A stretch of DNA of 64,000 nt from Allolobophora icterica (taxonomy: Eukaryota; Annelida; Clitellata; Crassiclitellata; Lumbricidae): positions 40,392,108-40,456,107 of the forward strand of contig OY744605.1 in the NCBI GenBank assembly GCA_963556255.1. Direction: 5' to 3'. The notes under the pieces were generated by a model. The model saw only the letters and a program-made list of their open reading frames with translations. It made no database searches and had not been told where the DNA came from. Shown in pieces: positions 32,108 to 44,375 of this stretch. Position 1 is the stretch's first letter. Each line of letters begins with the position of its first letter. Both the position numbers and the translations under genes were made by a program.

Positions 32108-32700
32108 TATCCTGGTTCCGCTTGATTGAAGCCAATACGACGCCTGTCCAAGCGCTTTAAGCGCTCACCAGAGTCCGCGATTCCGCGCTGTCTTCGTCAC
32201 ACAATCGATGCCTTCTGAATATCATCACAAGAATGTCACAAAAGAGGCCGAACGTAAAATTACGGAACATGTTCTTCTTCGTCGTAATGACAATCAGTGA
32301 GTCAGCCGACACTCAGAACGCCGCCAGAACCGTTGGAAGAGCATTGCAGAGAAGATCATTTGCATCTTGAGTTGTCCGATGTACCACCACCACCCCAGGC
32401 GGCGAGATCCGTTGAAAATCCGCCCATTACGCCGCCGCTGCCTCTTCTCGTTGCTGCTGCCGCGGGACTACATGTGCGATCGTTTAGCTATGCAGAAGAA
32501 ACGGCGATGCAAATGGTGGGCACATGGCAGCCCGATTGGCTCCGAATCAAAGTACATCATCGACAAGGGTATTCGGTGGCTGGCTACGAATACAGACCAT
32601 GCTAAAAGTCACACTCTCCTCAAAGTCGAGATAAGTGATAGACGATATACGACCACGACCCAGCGCTCTAGGGCGAAAAAAACAAGTGAAACTGGATGCC
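32108..32700 (-). promoter_or_regulatory. CpG-rich stretch, putative 5' UTR and promoter of prickle
   Basis: Compared with the AT-rich DNA on both sides, 32130-32680 has frequent CG dinucleotides and higher GC. It lies directly upstream (minus strand) of the candidate start codon. A TGAGTCAG (AP-1-like) motif is at about 32297. Open frames on the plus strand here (for example 32297-32605) have no recognisable domain and are attributed to composition. Confidence 0.35.
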
Positions 32701-33379
32701 TAACCTACTCGTGTAGAATAACTACATCGGTCAGCAGGACGAAATTTAGTAGACCTATGGCTGAAGTTCAGATTCGATCTCAAGTGGCTATAACTTCTAT
32801 AGCAAAAACACCGGAAAACCCCTATGACCTAGACTCCTAGAGCATGGGCCAGCTGGCCCGGTCCTAGCGTGTGCGGGGCCCAAGGCCCCAAGGCAGCAAG
32901 CGATGAGCAAAACCCAGAGGGCAAATATCCCCTTGCCCCCATCCGAACGCCCATTATCCAGAGTCAAATGATCATACACTTTTTACTTATGTACCACAGA
33001 TCTAATTAGGCGCTACATAAATAACCAGCATATATGATCGCTGACTCTAGATCTCAGAAGTTTTTCTCGAAGAGGCGCTCTATATGCCTAGGATTTCTCG
33101 CTCAGCCGATGGCCTTAAGGCATGTTAACAAATGCATTATACTTACTTATTGACTGACTGACTTACGTAAATAACCAACTACACGCATACACAGAGTAAA
33201 ACATTAGGGTCATTAAGTTCTTACATTCAATAGTGACTTCTGAAGACAGGCTAAGCACCTGAAATCTGCGTAGATTGGAGTTGAGCTAATAGGCCTAGAC
33301 TGCACTTGGGGAAGACCCAATATAACGTAAACGAGCTGCACTCCTTGATGTTCAGCAGATTATATTACTGCACTTAATA
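32701..33379. other. No recognisable gene; part of a MITE-like end
   Basis: Near 32841-32955 there is a GGGCCCAAGGCCCC-rich segment ending CATCCGAACGCCCATTATCC. This resembles the ACGCCCATG right ends of nearby MITEs but has no matching left end. Otherwise featureless. Confidence 0.4.
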
Positions 33380-33388
33380 GATGTAACC

Positions 33389-33677
33389 ATGGGCGGCGAT
33401 CAGGGGGGTCGAGGGGGATGAGACCCTCCACCTTTAACAGTGGGGGGACACGCCATGCATCGGACCCCCCACATTTTGAAGAAACACCAAAAAAGGTCAT
33501 GAAATTTTTCGCGCGTGAATGTAAAATTACCGAATATGTTCTTTTTTTTACCAGATCAGTTCACAGCGATAAATTTGCTTACCTCTTTTTTGATCAGGTC
33601 AGTTCAAAACTCTTTTTTGACCAGATCAGTTCAAAAATGACGTCCCCCTCACCTGTCAAACAAGATTGCCGCCACTG
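33389..33677 (+). mobile_element. GGCGGCGATC-ended element, copy 1
   Basis: Starts ATGGGCGGCGATC and ends GATTGCCGCCACTG, flanked by GATGTAACC (33380-33388) and GATGTAGCC (33678-33686), a 9-bp duplication with one change. The interior has GACCCTCCACCTTTAACAGTG near the left and three copies of a GACCAGATCAGTTCA-like unit near the right. No coding sequence. Other copies: 43922-44186, 45745-45926 (reverse) and 56360-56555. Confidence 0.88.
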
Positions 33678-33685
33678 GATGTAGC

Positions 33686-34034
33686 CAGGGCCGGATTAAC
33701 CACGGTGCTGATTGTGCTGCAGCACAGGGCCCCAAATTGTAAAAGTAGAAAAAAATAAAGAATAAAGGATTAAGGAAAGAAACAGCGCAAATTGCAATGC
33801 ATTGTGCATAGCCAGCATAGCTATGACTAAATATTGTTCTTTGACAGACAATGTTCTTTCCATGTCAGTGCGTGAGTCGTGATCTCGTGACAATCGTCCT
33901 ATCTACTTCTTATGTGCTGTAAAGTATAACAAGTTATGTGTCGGGTTATTGTATGTCTGCCTTGCTTCTTAAAATTGTAAGGGGCCCCGTCATTCGATCA
34001 GCACAGGGCCCCCAAAAATGTAGATCCCTGCCTC
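33686..34034. mobile_element. Possible hAT-like MITE with CAGGGCC ends
   Basis: Starts CAGGGCCGGATTAAC directly at the edge of the previous element's duplication. AGCACAGGGCCCC occurs near both ends (about 33720 and 34000), and the right side is GTAGATCCCTG. Flanks GATGTAGC and CATGTAGC are similar but do not fit both ends cleanly, so boundaries are uncertain. Confidence 0.4.
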
Positions 34035-34039
34035 ATGTA

Positions 34040-36382
34040 GCTGTAAAAAAGTGTACTTTTCATGCATTGTTACTACCAATAATACTTAAATTATTGTTAT
34101 TAGTAACTTAGTAAGAAACCTATATAGTGCCAGTTTCTAATGTAGGCCTACAAGGCATCATAATTATGTCAAATGGTGCACAAATTTGTAACAAAATAGC
34201 TAATTTAAATTGCTTAAATTAAATATGTAATATAGTATGTGCATGCTTTAAAAACTATATTATAATTCTCAAACTTCACTACAGAAACTTTTGAGAAACA
34301 AGTACGTCTAAAATGAGAAATTAGGAATGCTGAACTTATCAAAAAGCAAAAACTAAAAGTAAGAAACTTTTCAAACCAAATCTCAGTAATGAACTATTTT
34401 GTGACGATCTGTGCATTGTGTAGGTATACAGTATACACAATGCCAAAGTACTAAGCAGCTATATGTTAACAAATGCTGCACTCTATGCAGGTGCAACAGT
34501 TGAACTCTTGTATGCTTATAAAACGGACAGGTGCAATCTTTGCAGTCGCACTTGAGCCTGGTGGGCAAGTGCAGTCCCTTAGTGTTGTGTGCACTGTAGG
34601 TCACGCAAGTGCAGCGCAAAAGTGTAGTCCAGAACATTAAACTCTGTTTAACCGAAGACTGGCAGACACGGAAGAGGTTTTTGGAGTGCGGTAGCCCAGA
34701 CGGAACCGCACTCCAGGTGCAGACCACGATGGAGCCCTGAGCATGCGGAAATAAATAAACAGCAACAGAGAATATCCGTCTCAATCACAAACACTGTCGG
34801 ATAACGACTAAACAGCGGGCTATGTAGGAGAGGAACTGCAGTGCAGACAATCAATTCCACACAGAAAGTACTGTTCAAAACAGCATACATATTTTGCCAC
34901 TCGCATTGCACTAAAAGTAACTGGTATTAGATTACGATTCCCGGAGGAAGATTCCGTCTCACACACACACACACACACGCACGCACGCACGCACACACAC
35001 ACACACACACACATATACATATCTCGTAAAATGGTTTGTAGGATTATAATCAGGCCTCTGCATTACTAAAATTAAGGTTACCCTCTGCCCCCATGCACAT
35101 AGGACCCATACTCACTTATGAGTCCTATATAGAGCCCCCATGGGTCCCATCTAATACCCATTTAAATGCTAGCATGAGCCAGAGACATTGGTTTTACAGT
35201 GGTGCATCACTGTACTATGTGAGCATGCACCAGGAAAAAGAAGCTCAAATATGAGGGGAAAGATGGAAGGAAGGAAGAGAGGTTTGCGTCCGTTATCTTC
35301 TTGCAATTGTCACTGTTTAATGGTTGCTGTGAACTTCCATTATTTTTACAAAGTTTTTGCAGAAATAATTGGGCTTCAACGATTTTGTGTATGAATGCAA
35401 GAATCTTTGCAGGGCTGGACAGAAATCTATAAAATTGTGATTTCACTTTCATGGGGGATAATATGCATGAATAAATTGAAATCAAAGTACACATTTCTAG
35501 GTTGGTGGGCTAGAAGTGTTAGGCAACTGAAGTGTAAAGCATATGCTTGGATGTATCAGTGTAAAGCTCTTGAGCAAAGATACAGTAAGTAATAAGAGAT
35601 CTTGAAGGCAGTCAACTGTGAAGGCTCTAACAAAGAAACCCCGACCTTTCAACTCACTAGACTTACTACGCATATCCAGAATTTCAGGCCACTTGACCCG
35701 GGTCACCTGCATGACCTGAGTTCACCGTGCACTCTCAAATGATCTCCAACCGCCTATGGGCACCCACAAACAGAAGGGGATCACCTCGAAATAAATCACA
35801 GACCGGGTCTTTGGTTGTGCCCCTTTCTGTCACCCACACTTCAAAACTTGAATGCCAGTATCGTTGTAAATCCCGGCAATTTAAATACCTGAATACGCAA
35901 GTTTCTCAATTGCTAGGTAATAGCCTACCTGTTGATGATAGATGGTCTGTCAAACATAGTGCCTTTGTATTCAACTTGCTTTGTTATATTACAATAGAGT
36001 CGACAAAATCACAGTTTAAGAATAGCTTAAACAAAACAACTTAAAAACATAATAATATACACTATAAACATTTACTCAGTTTAGAAACAGGATTGGATTA
36101 CTATAAACACAGGACAATGCCTTAAACTGGCTTAAGAAATCAAGTCATAGTGAGCCATTCAGGATGCATTTCATAATAAATATTGGTTATTAGCGTAAAA
36201 TAAAACTAAACCATTAGAAACCACAAACTATTTTAAAATTAAATCATACCACTTCAGAGCCCACACAACTATTTCCACCTAACAACCAACAAACACAGTA
36301 AAACATAAACCCAGTAAACTATTTAAACCTCTCAAAATCATTTACACAACTACTTAACATTTTAGGAATCCCTTTTACAAGT
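34040..36382. other. No recognisable gene
   Basis: AT-rich DNA with an AC/GCAC microsatellite at about 34961-35015. A GACCCAT...GAGCCC motif at 35100-35160 is related to ones near 1840 and 18610. Open frames are short and unassigned. Confidence 0.5.
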
Positions 36383-36390
36383 CCTTGAAC

Positions 36391-37352
36391 CAGGGCCTAC
36401 TACGTAGGGGGGGAAGGAATCAGACTGCTTCCAATTTGTGCCAGGGGGGAAAAGTTTCCCCCCTGGCACAGTGACTAATTCTAATAATTAGTGACTAATG
36501 AAGTGACTATTTACTAATGATTCTTAAAGTATTGTATTGTGATGTATCAGTATTATGGGCCATGCAATATTTGCAGAGGTTACTGTACAGTGTCTAAGCA
36601 GTGTTATAGTGTATCATTATTACTTGTTTTTCTTTAGCTATTGGCCATTATGTTCTGCTATTTTTTGTTGATGAAAGATGCAAAAAGTATTAAAAAAATT
36701 GAAGAAAAGCATTCACAATCCTGTTGATTTAGAAATTTCCAAAATATGGGACACATGTTAAAATATTGGGCAATATAGGACACTGTTTAGCAAATATATG
36801 GGGATTTTAAAGATTGCTGTTTAGCAAATATATGGGGATTTTAAAGATTGCATTATGAATGAACATTTCTGGTGTAATGCAGCGGTAAAAGGCTCCATCC
36901 CTGCCTACTACAGTGTTATCCAGCCGACAATTTTTTTGCAGGAATATTTCAAGACCTGATAATCTCATTTTCACTGCACTACACAACAATAACTGTAGCA
37001 CTGAAATTGTGTGAAATTTTACAGTGCACTGGGAGCCCTGCAGAAATTAATTCAACAGTTCAGTTGAACTAAAATGTATAGTTTTCCAAAGCCAGTTTTC
37101 TTGCTCCAAAAAATGCGCTAAAACTCACCTACGGCAATGTAGAAATCCAAATTTTTTTCGGGGGAGGACCCCCGGACCCCCACTTCAAGGGGGAGGGAGG
37201 GGAGGGAATGTACAGGAGGGGGAAGGGAGAGGGGTGTGGATTGGGAGGGGAACGGGAGTGGGGAGGTGTAGTGGAAGAAGGGATGGGAGATAGGGGAGGC
37301 TTACAGTAAGGGGGGATTGCTTCCAGCTTACAGGGGGGGATAGTAGGCCCTG
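36391..37352. mobile_element. hAT-like non-autonomous element with CAGGGCCTACTA ends
   Basis: Perfect 12-bp terminal inverted repeats CAGGGCCTACTA / TAGTAGGCCCTG inside the perfect 8-bp duplication CCTTGAAC (36383-36390, 37353-37360). 962 bp. The interior includes a strong GGGGGGAAA/TTTCCCCCC hairpin near 36440, a 33-bp tandem duplication at about 36785-36850 and G-rich purine runs at 37160-37330. No transposase fragment is recognised. Confidence 0.92.
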
Positions 37353-37404
37353 CCTTGAACAAGATAGGAAGAACAGTTTCTCGAAGCTAAACCTTAGAGT
37401 TCAC

Positions 37405-37817
37405 CAGGGTGAGAATTGTCAGCGGCTGGGTTCAACCCCCTAGTCTTTCCCCAGTTAAGACTTCATTGCACACCTCAGAGGGTCGTTTCCAACCGCCCCC
37501 CCCCCCCCCAGTTGTGCTAGTGTGATTATATTGTACATACATTTTAGCATTTTCTTTCACAAATCACTTTGTGGGTTACTAATAATGTTCTGGTTTATTG
37601 TGAGATTTGTGACCCTGTGAATTGCACACTAATAAAATTGGTGATGTCATCACTTTAAGGAAATAAACTTTCTACTGCATTTTGAATTTTCTTAGTTTGC
37701 AAAACATGGATAAAATATTCAACTCCACATTCATGCATTCGAGTATTTTGGAGCATGGATCAAAACTCATCACAGTCTGACCCCCCCCCCTGTCTTTTTC
37801 CTACAATTCTCACACTG
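37405..37817. mobile_element. hAT-like MITE with CAGGGTGAGAATTGT ends
   Basis: Left end CAGGGTGAGAATTGT and right end ACAATTCTCACACTG are inverted with one mismatch. Flanks GAGTTCAC (37397-37404) and GAGTCCAC (37818-37825) differ at one base. The interior has two long C runs. An inverted partial copy without its ends is at 39946-40143. Confidence 0.85.
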
Positions 37818-37944
37818 GAGTCCACCACGGATATGAAATATCAGAGGACATTTTCTTACAGTCCACATTTGAGAGAGACCATCGCCGTCTGGTCTTTCTA
37901 CTCGGTTTAAATCCTATAGTTGGCTATATGAGGCACAATTGGAG

Positions 37945-38035
37945 TTGAAACATCTGTCTGCCCTGGTTGGGATTTGGCTCTCTCGAACCTCTGGACTGTC
38001 AAGTCCAGCAAGCAAACCCACTACTTTTGCAATCG
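37945..38035 (-). repeat. tRNA-derived SINE-like fragment (third copy)
   Basis: The minus strand contains AGGTTCGAGAGAGCCAAATC followed by CCAACCAGGGCAGACAG, the diverged B-box region and end shared with the fragments at 1-92 and 2968-3060. Confidence 0.4.
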
Positions 38036-39514
38036 AAATTGCAAATTTACACTTGGTAAATTCAAGAGAAACTCGCCAGGGGCAATAGACTGTTGCAAAC
38101 CCTTCAATCCTCAATCCTTAACAAATCAGCTAAACACCAGACTAAGAGAGGTAAATATATATATATACTCCTGAAAGCACTCACATCTGAGCCTCACAAT
38201 GAAGGGCACAAAAGTAATGATCTGGTCAGCATAAATCATCTCAACTATGCATGAAGATGTGCAAAGCACCAGAACCAGTCAAACAGATGTCATACTCTGG
38301 TCAAATAATTTGCAGTTTGGCTCACGGATCTGAGAGGTATTCATAGGAGTGGCAAGAGCAACACAAGATTTATGACAACAGAAACACACATTACGACATC
38401 AGAACTTCCTGTTAAATACATTCTCTCAGAATTCTACCAGTCAATGCTTGTCAGAAATTAGCCTAAGTCAAATTGGTCAACACCACTCATAACAGAAACT
38501 TCAGATCAGCCCAAAGGAAGATTTTACGCTGACTTAAGTTTTGATAAAAAAAAACTGTTGATAATTTGATGAAAAAGTACCAAACATAAAACTCTTCAAA
38601 TATTGCAACTACTAAACTTTGTGGACTAACTTTCATTTTCTAATTATTATGCCGGCTACATCACAAACCTGAATATTACTTTGCCCACCAACTTCAATTA
38701 CTGCATCTACCTCTGTTTATTAACGCCATCTTATCCAACAATTATGTTTCAGTGTTTTGACAAAACTTAACTTTAGTTATATTAAGTTAAGGCCCTATGG
38801 GGTCCACGTCCATAATAGTCCAGTCACTGAAAATTTCCAAATGAGCCACTGAAAAACATCCCATATGCAAGACATGCCTTCTTGATCAATCAGATTACCT
38901 TCCTCCTTCTAGACTGAAATATAAAAATGGCACTAAATACAAAATACAATGAATAATAATTGCAAACTCTAATCTTTAAAATATAGCACAACATGTTATG
39001 CATGCATTATTATGCATTGCGTTAGTTGAAGGAGTTTGTTGAGGGCCAAGTAATCGTGGCCCTTCTTTTGGTTTTCCTATACCACCCACAAATACCCCGA
39101 GGGCAAACGGTCAAAGAAGGCAGAGGAGTGTCATCAATGAGAGTAGAAACACGACCATTGAGGGGCAGTGACAGGCATTCATCGACCCGGTACGAACACC
39201 GACGGGGCAGTGGCTGCAAAATGCAAGCGACAGACGACGAGATCTGATAGCCATCATTAGCAGACATTAGAAGTCATTCCAAGACCATATATGTCAATCA
39301 CATTCACCGATCGCCCCCTTAGAGGACCCTTACGAAACAGCCATTACATCCACCTGTGCCTGCCATTACGGCTAAGGGTTAATAAAATTTAAGGCCAAGT
39401 ATTTTGATCGTATCTGACCACCTGTCAATCAAAAGCATTTGTCCGATCACTGCACCTCATTCTCCCTGTAGAGAAACACTTAACAAAACTTTCATTTCAT
39501 TCCACAACCTTGTA
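38036..39514. other. No recognisable gene
   Basis: AT-rich up to 39000. A more CpG-rich patch at 39030-39250 has overlapping short frames on both strands. No domain or splice structure can be supported. Confidence 0.45.
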
Positions 39515-39641
39515 TAGGGCTTTTGCACGGTGACGTACCAGGCTCATTTGCATATGCCATATAAGGTAATCCGCCATATTGGTTAACTCGCAACTTCTTG
39601 TTGACGTTGGATACGTGTGGCGCTTATTATAAACGGTGGAA

Positions 39642-39860
39642 ATGGTTTTCTGTGTAATAGTTGGCTTCAGCAACCGTTCGGAGAGGGATTCATTTTGTAG
39701 ATTCCAAAAATACGCGAGCATGAATGACCAGAACGTGCCCGGAGCAAAGAACGCCGGCGACTTTGGCTAATTTTAGCTAGGCCTATAACCAAAGACGATC
39801 TATCAGAAGCGAAACTGAAAGCTGAACGGATCTGCTGGAAACAGGCATTGGAGCCGTTGC
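39642..39860 (+). pseudogene. Decayed THAP zinc-finger domain
   Basis: ATG at 39642 starts MVFCVIVGFSNRSERDSF, matching a THAP N-terminus (Cys, then G-C-x-N-R-S) but with the second Cys as Phe. After a frameshift it continues LWLILARPITKDDLSEAKLK and AERICWKQ, the THAP W...A and ICSKHF region with His replaced by Gln. The frameshift and lost zinc ligands indicate a non-functional DNA-binding domain. It lies about 55 bp inside the inner inverted block, where the 5' end of a transposase gene would be expected. Confidence 0.7.
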
Positions 39861-39945
39861 GACTACCAGTGATTAAACTGATATGGGACAGATGTAATCC
39901 TTTCCTAAAAGCTCAGCCAAAACTAGTGTGAAAAACTAGTGTTTT

Positions 39946-40143
39946 ATTGTAGAGAAAAGATGGGGGGGGGTTAGACTTTGAAGAGTTTGATTCATGTAGA
40001 GTTGAATGTTTCATCTGTATTTTGCAAACTGAGAAAATTTAAAAATGCAAGAGAAAGCTTAAACTCCATAAAGTGATGACATAACCAAATTTATTAGCAT
40101 ACAATTCACATGGTCACAAATCTCACAATAAACCAGAACATTA
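39946..40143 (-). mobile_element. Inverted partial copy of the CAGGGTGAGAATTGT MITE
   Basis: Reverse-complement similarity to about 37575-37800 is clear. It includes AATGTTCTGGTTTATTGTGAG and the GATGTCATCACTTTA-like segment, and the G run (GGGGGGGGGTTAGAC). Terminal repeats are missing. Confidence 0.75.
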
Positions 40144-40375
40144 CTGTATTAGTATTGTATTGTATTGTATTGTATATGGGCATTTATAAAGCGCCTCTCG
40201 CGGTATATACCATTCAGAGGCGCTCCCAGTGCACGAGACCCCGAGAGAAAAAGCAGGATTTAAGGTGAGAAAAGGAAGAAGCAACGCTACCAGAGAGAAT
40301 GGTGGTGCGGACAGAAGGAGGAAGTCGGTTCCAAAGTGAGGGACCTATGCAGGCAAAGTGAACTGTGAAAGGAAA
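40144..40375 (-). repeat. SINE-like dispersed repeat with pentamer tail
   Basis: Contains TTTATAAAGCGCCTCTCGC then ATTCAGAGGCGCTC, and at the left a TATTG pentamer run (about 40150-40175), the expected 3' tail of a minus-oriented retroposon. Related pieces lie at 57115-57180, 42280-42370 and 48945-48985. The match is to short conserved blocks only. Confidence 0.5.
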
Positions 40376-40643
40376 TGCTAAAATATATGCACAACATAAA
40401 CAGCTGATACGAGAACTAAAATACTACTTAACACTTATCAGTATGGCATAGTGAGGGGTTGGATACGACCCCCTTGGGTGTGCATTGAAGACTTAACTGC
40501 GGCGGTTCCTCGAAAGACTATGGAAGTTGAACTTCCCCAAATCCCATACAGTTCTCACCCTGGGCAAAACACGTGTGAACAAATTTTTGAGCTTGTTGCT
40601 TTCGTGCATCCCAGAACTCCCAGACTATCACGGTTCACTCTGG

Positions 40644-40802
40644 TTACAAAAAAGCAAGGACTGCAGAAGGGAATTTGTAAACAACAAACTCGCAAAATTC
40701 AACTTCACAAATGTGCATCAGTGCCTGCAACTGATAATAGTACCGATGTTCCTTGTCAAGTTCAATCTCATGACCTTCAGTGAAACAGCTGTCACCATTA
40801 CA
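40644..40802 (-). pseudogene. YqaJ-type exonuclease domain fragment
   Basis: The minus-strand frame reads CNGDSCFTEGHEIELD, then KEHRYYYQLQALMHICEVEF and CEFVVYKF before a stop. The K-x-H-x-YYYQ-Q...CDFVV pattern is the C-terminal core of YqaJ-like (lambda-exonuclease fold) domains found in many uncharacterised invertebrate proteins, often transposon-borne. A TGA lies upstream in frame and the flanking sequence gives no further clear match, so it is a remnant. A minus frame at 41015-41323 could be part of the same gene but is not recognised. Confidence 0.65.
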
Positions 40803-41957
40803 TCATGAGCAACAACCCCACTCTGTTACAGGCAATTTAAAAGAGGATTCAATGGGATAACAAATAACTTGAAACAAAGACAGTGAAGGTTTTGATACAT
40901 CTGTGCAATTACATCTTTCAGTTTAAACGCTGTTATCCTGCTTTCTTGAAAAAATAAACCAGTTTTATTTCTGCTGTTTTTATTTCATTTCAATCAACTC
41001 ATTTTCTGAGATATTTACATCGATTTAGTGAATTTAACATGTCCTTTATTAAACAAATATGCCAGTGATCTCGCATTAAGAGACATATCTGGGACATAAC
41101 TGTCAGAATTTGGTGACACCAGTGATAGCACTGTAAGTTTATGACCATACTGACTTAATCTAAAGTTAAAGTCATCTATTTCTAATTCAGTAGGATAGGC
41201 CATTGCTTTCGACTTTGAAGATGAAACTGATGATGAAGCTGGCAAGGCAGAAGGCTTACATCTAAAAACTAAGGTAGCTGATGACATGGTGCTGCATATA
41301 CTGTAGTTGACAAGACGAGGCACAGCGAAGGAGATGAGGGTGTCAAAAAGTCTTCTGTTTCTTTGCTAAAGAGAAGTCCATGTGAGCCAAAGGCCGAAAT
41401 AAGTCAAGTTGGAGACATGCAACGTGTCTTCTTTAGTCTGTGTGCAGAAAGTTGGTCCTGAAAACAACATAAAATATACTTGCTAATTATAACTTTTCCC
41501 TGCAACTGATCTCATAACCCAAGGAACCATACTTGCTAAACATAAGCATGCGCTTTCAAAACCTTCCAGCATTTCATGGAATAAATAATTCTATTAAGAT
41601 TTTCAACAGTAAACCGGCATATCATTTGGAACTGTCAAAAACTTGTTCTTTCACAATCAAAGATGTTGCAATGAAAAATATAGAAAAATTATGTCACAGT
41701 ATAATGTCGCTAAGATGATTCAGAAATTAAAATTTAAATGTTACTAAAGTCACGCTAAGATCTGAGACTAATATAACAACACCAACATAAGCATAGACTA
41801 TGTTTTCTTCAGTTTTGGAAAGAAATCAAACCACAGATTATTCAACATATTAAATAGTTGAAATCCTGCAATCGACTAATTGACCCATCGATGAGCATGC
41901 AAGAGAATTCCACTGTATTTTGTATACGAACTACACCATACTGTAATCCGGAAATTC

Positions 41958-42238
41958 AAGGCTTTGAACCTCAAGACCAAGCAGGGGCGTCTACACCATA
42001 GAAACCTTGGAGCAAATGCTCCATCCAAGAAATGGGGGATCTGTCAGTGTGTGCCACCATTTTAGGGGGGAAGGAACGAGGAGGGGGAAGAAGAGGGGGA
42101 AAAGGGAAAATGACTTAGGGGGGGTAGACGCCCCTGAGACCAAGACCAAGACTTTTGGTCTCAAGACCAAGACCAAGACTTTTAAAAACAAACTCGAGTG
42201 CACTCGAGACTAAGACCTCGGTCTCGAGGACAAGTCTG
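41958..42238 (-). mobile_element. hAT-like element N1, truncated copy 2
   Basis: Ends CCTCGGTCTCGAGGACAAGTCTG at 42238, the inverse of the N1 left terminus. It contains GAGTGCACTCGAG and the AGACCAAGACCAAGAC repeats as in copy 1. The far end is lost near 41958 (TTTGAACCTCAAGACC). It is interrupted by MITE A at 41982-42136, whose 8-bp duplication is N1 repeat sequence. Confidence 0.8.
41982..42136. mobile_element. hAT-like MITE family A, copy 2, inserted in N1
   Basis: CAGGGGCGTCTA...TAGACGCCCCTG, a perfect 12-bp terminal inverted repeat, with the perfect 8-bp duplication AGACCAAG (41974-41981, 42137-42144). 155 bp. Inverted relative to copy 1 and without any insert. Confidence 0.92.
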
Positions 42239-42821
42239 TCACTTACCATCCGTTCTTCAGCAGGTAATCGTAATATCTCGAGATTTCTACAGCGCCCAAA
42301 AAAGCGAAGTCGCGGGAACCAGCTTATTCAGAGGCGCTCAGTCAAATCATAATCGACAGGCGGGGTGAAATCGGTTCCAAGTCAAGATCCAAAGGGGTCA
42401 ATCACGCAGACAGTCAGACGGCTAAGGTGGGTGGCGTTTTAGGGTTGAATCGGCGAGGGAGGTCTAACTGCATTACATTACATCTCAAATTCAAAACAAT
42501 AATTTCTTTACAATGAACACGTTACTTAAAATTACCTTTCATTCATGAGTTAACGCCTTCTTCCATCAACGAACGACTTTTCCACGTACTTTGACAAAAA
42601 AATTTTATTTCATCGATGTACAGTAAACAATTAAGCTTACTTATAAGTTAACCAATATGGCAGATCACAGTCCCGCACTTAAGGCCACGCCCATCTGCAA
42701 AAGCCCTATTATAATTATTATAATTAAAAGTGATACAATTTATTTTAATTACAAAACAATTTCAAACTAAGTCATTCTATCACTGTCGAAGAGTATGAGT
42801 GAATTAAACATGTAAATTTTT

Positions 42822-42962
42822 CATCAATCAATCAATCAATCAATCAATCCTTTTATTGAAGCCATTTGAAGTACAAGGAAAATACAACATAAAAGTTTGA
42901 ACTTTGGCAACAAGAGGAGACCCAAAAGGGATCTTGATCCCGCTTAACAGGGCCACCTAGTT
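42822..42962 (-). repeat. 3' end of a LINE-like retroposon with (ATTG)n tail
   Basis: On the minus strand, GGGATCAAGATCCC and CTTCAATAAAAGGATTGATT lead into about seven ATTG units. An AATAAA-like signal plus a short tandem tail is the normal 3' end of CR1/RTE-type LINEs or their SINEs. No coding part remains. Confidence 0.55.
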
Positions 42963-43921
42963 AACATTTATCGTAATACAAGTAAATGTCAGCACAATCA
43001 ATACTTTTAACGGTAACATCGATCAAGTTATATGATCAGCAAGTAAAAGAAACAATGATAGAACTCTTAACTAAAGAACTTAACTACCAGTACACATGGA
43101 TTCCAACTAAGGTATACAGATCAATTGTCATTAGTTACAAAGAGATGAAAAAAAAAAAAAAACAAAAACAAACAAACAACAGTGCCTGTGTAAATAAACA
43201 TACATTCATTCTTGTTCAAACTAAATTATTACATCAATATCATAGACTACTTTTACGTTGGTAGCACCTAGTGTCAGTATTTTTGCAGCTTCCGGTCTCT
43301 CATCATCAAAACACTACCAAATGTAGGCTATAATGCCTATCATGATCACCAATTCACCATGTCCTCCATTAGTGGTTCAAACCTCAATCCTTGCCTTCAA
43401 GTACAAATATATACAGGGTGGGCCATTAAAAATGAGAGCATTGCGTACAATACGATATCAAATTGTGTTTTGAGTAAATAGTAAACACGAAAATAATAAT
43501 TATATTCTACGATGTACTTTCTTACCAAATCAAGCCATAAGTCAGATCTGGGACTAAGATTGCAATCTTAGTCCCAGGTCAGATATTTCGTCAACTTCCG
43601 GTCGCCATCTTTTTTGTGAAGCAAGATTTACAATTTAAAGCGTACAAAAGCGTGATGGGAAGGTGATAAACGAAGGCTGTAAATTTAAAACGCCTGCAAA
43701 CGAAGTCAGCAGCGACTTGAAATGTTTCCTAAGGAGAGAAGTGTACGAAGCATGTGGTTCACAGATGAAAGGACATTTACAGTTGCCACACCAGTTAATT
43801 CTCAATATAGTCGAGTATATTCTGATGCAAGGAAGAAAAAGTAACAAGACTCGTACGTGAACGTTGACATTTCATCATGGTTTCGGTCGGTGTGTCTCGG
43901 ATGAAAAAAAACAATGTACAT

Positions 43922-44186
43922 GGGCGGCGATCGTGGGGGGTCGAGGGGTACAAGACCCCACCTTTAACAGTGGGGAGGGGGCGACACGCCATGGATCGGA
44001 CCCCCACATTTTGAAGAAACACCCAAAAAAATCATCAAATTTATTTTTTTGTACCTTATTGACCAGATCAGTTCACGGCGATAAATTGTTTACCTCTTTT
44101 TTTTACCAGATCAGTTCAAAACTGTTTTTTGACCAGATCAGTTCAAAAATATCCCCCTCACCGGTCAAACAAGATCGCCGCCACTG
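43922..44186 (+). mobile_element. GGCGGCGATC-ended element, copy 2, inside mariner
   Basis: GGGCGGCGATC...GATCGCCGCCACTG in the perfect 9-bp duplication AATGTACAT (43913-43921, 44187-44195). The transposase coding frame resumes after it. The interior has three GACCAGATCAGTTCA units and the TTTAACAGTGGGG block. Confidence 0.92.
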
Positions 44187-44375
44187 AATGTACATGTAAC
44201 TTTTGTTGAACCCGGAGCCAAAGTAAACAGTAAATACTATTGGGATCACGTTCTGGAAAAAGGTTACTTCCTGATATTCGAGCAAGATGTAACGTTACAA
44301 TTGGACATTGCAGTAGGACAGAGCTCCTTCACACACAGCAAAAAACACTCACCTTCATCGAACCAGACATCTAGC

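Larger units (their letters stand above)
39515..42708. mobile_element. Composite TIR element containing THAP and YqaJ remnants
   Basis: TAGGGCTTTTGCA at 39515 and its exact inverse TGCAAAAGCCCTA ending at 42708. Inside each is a second inverted block (CCGCCATATTGGTTAAC at 39571-39587, and GTTAACCAATATGGCAGAT at 42647-42665). Both pairs in the same order make a shared origin likely. No convincing target duplication is seen. Between the ends are a decayed THAP domain (plus), a YqaJ-like nuclease fragment (minus), a partial MITE, a SINE-like repeat and a truncated hAT-N1 copy with MITE A inside it. Family is not assigned; P-element-like transposons also carry THAP domains. Confidence 0.65.
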
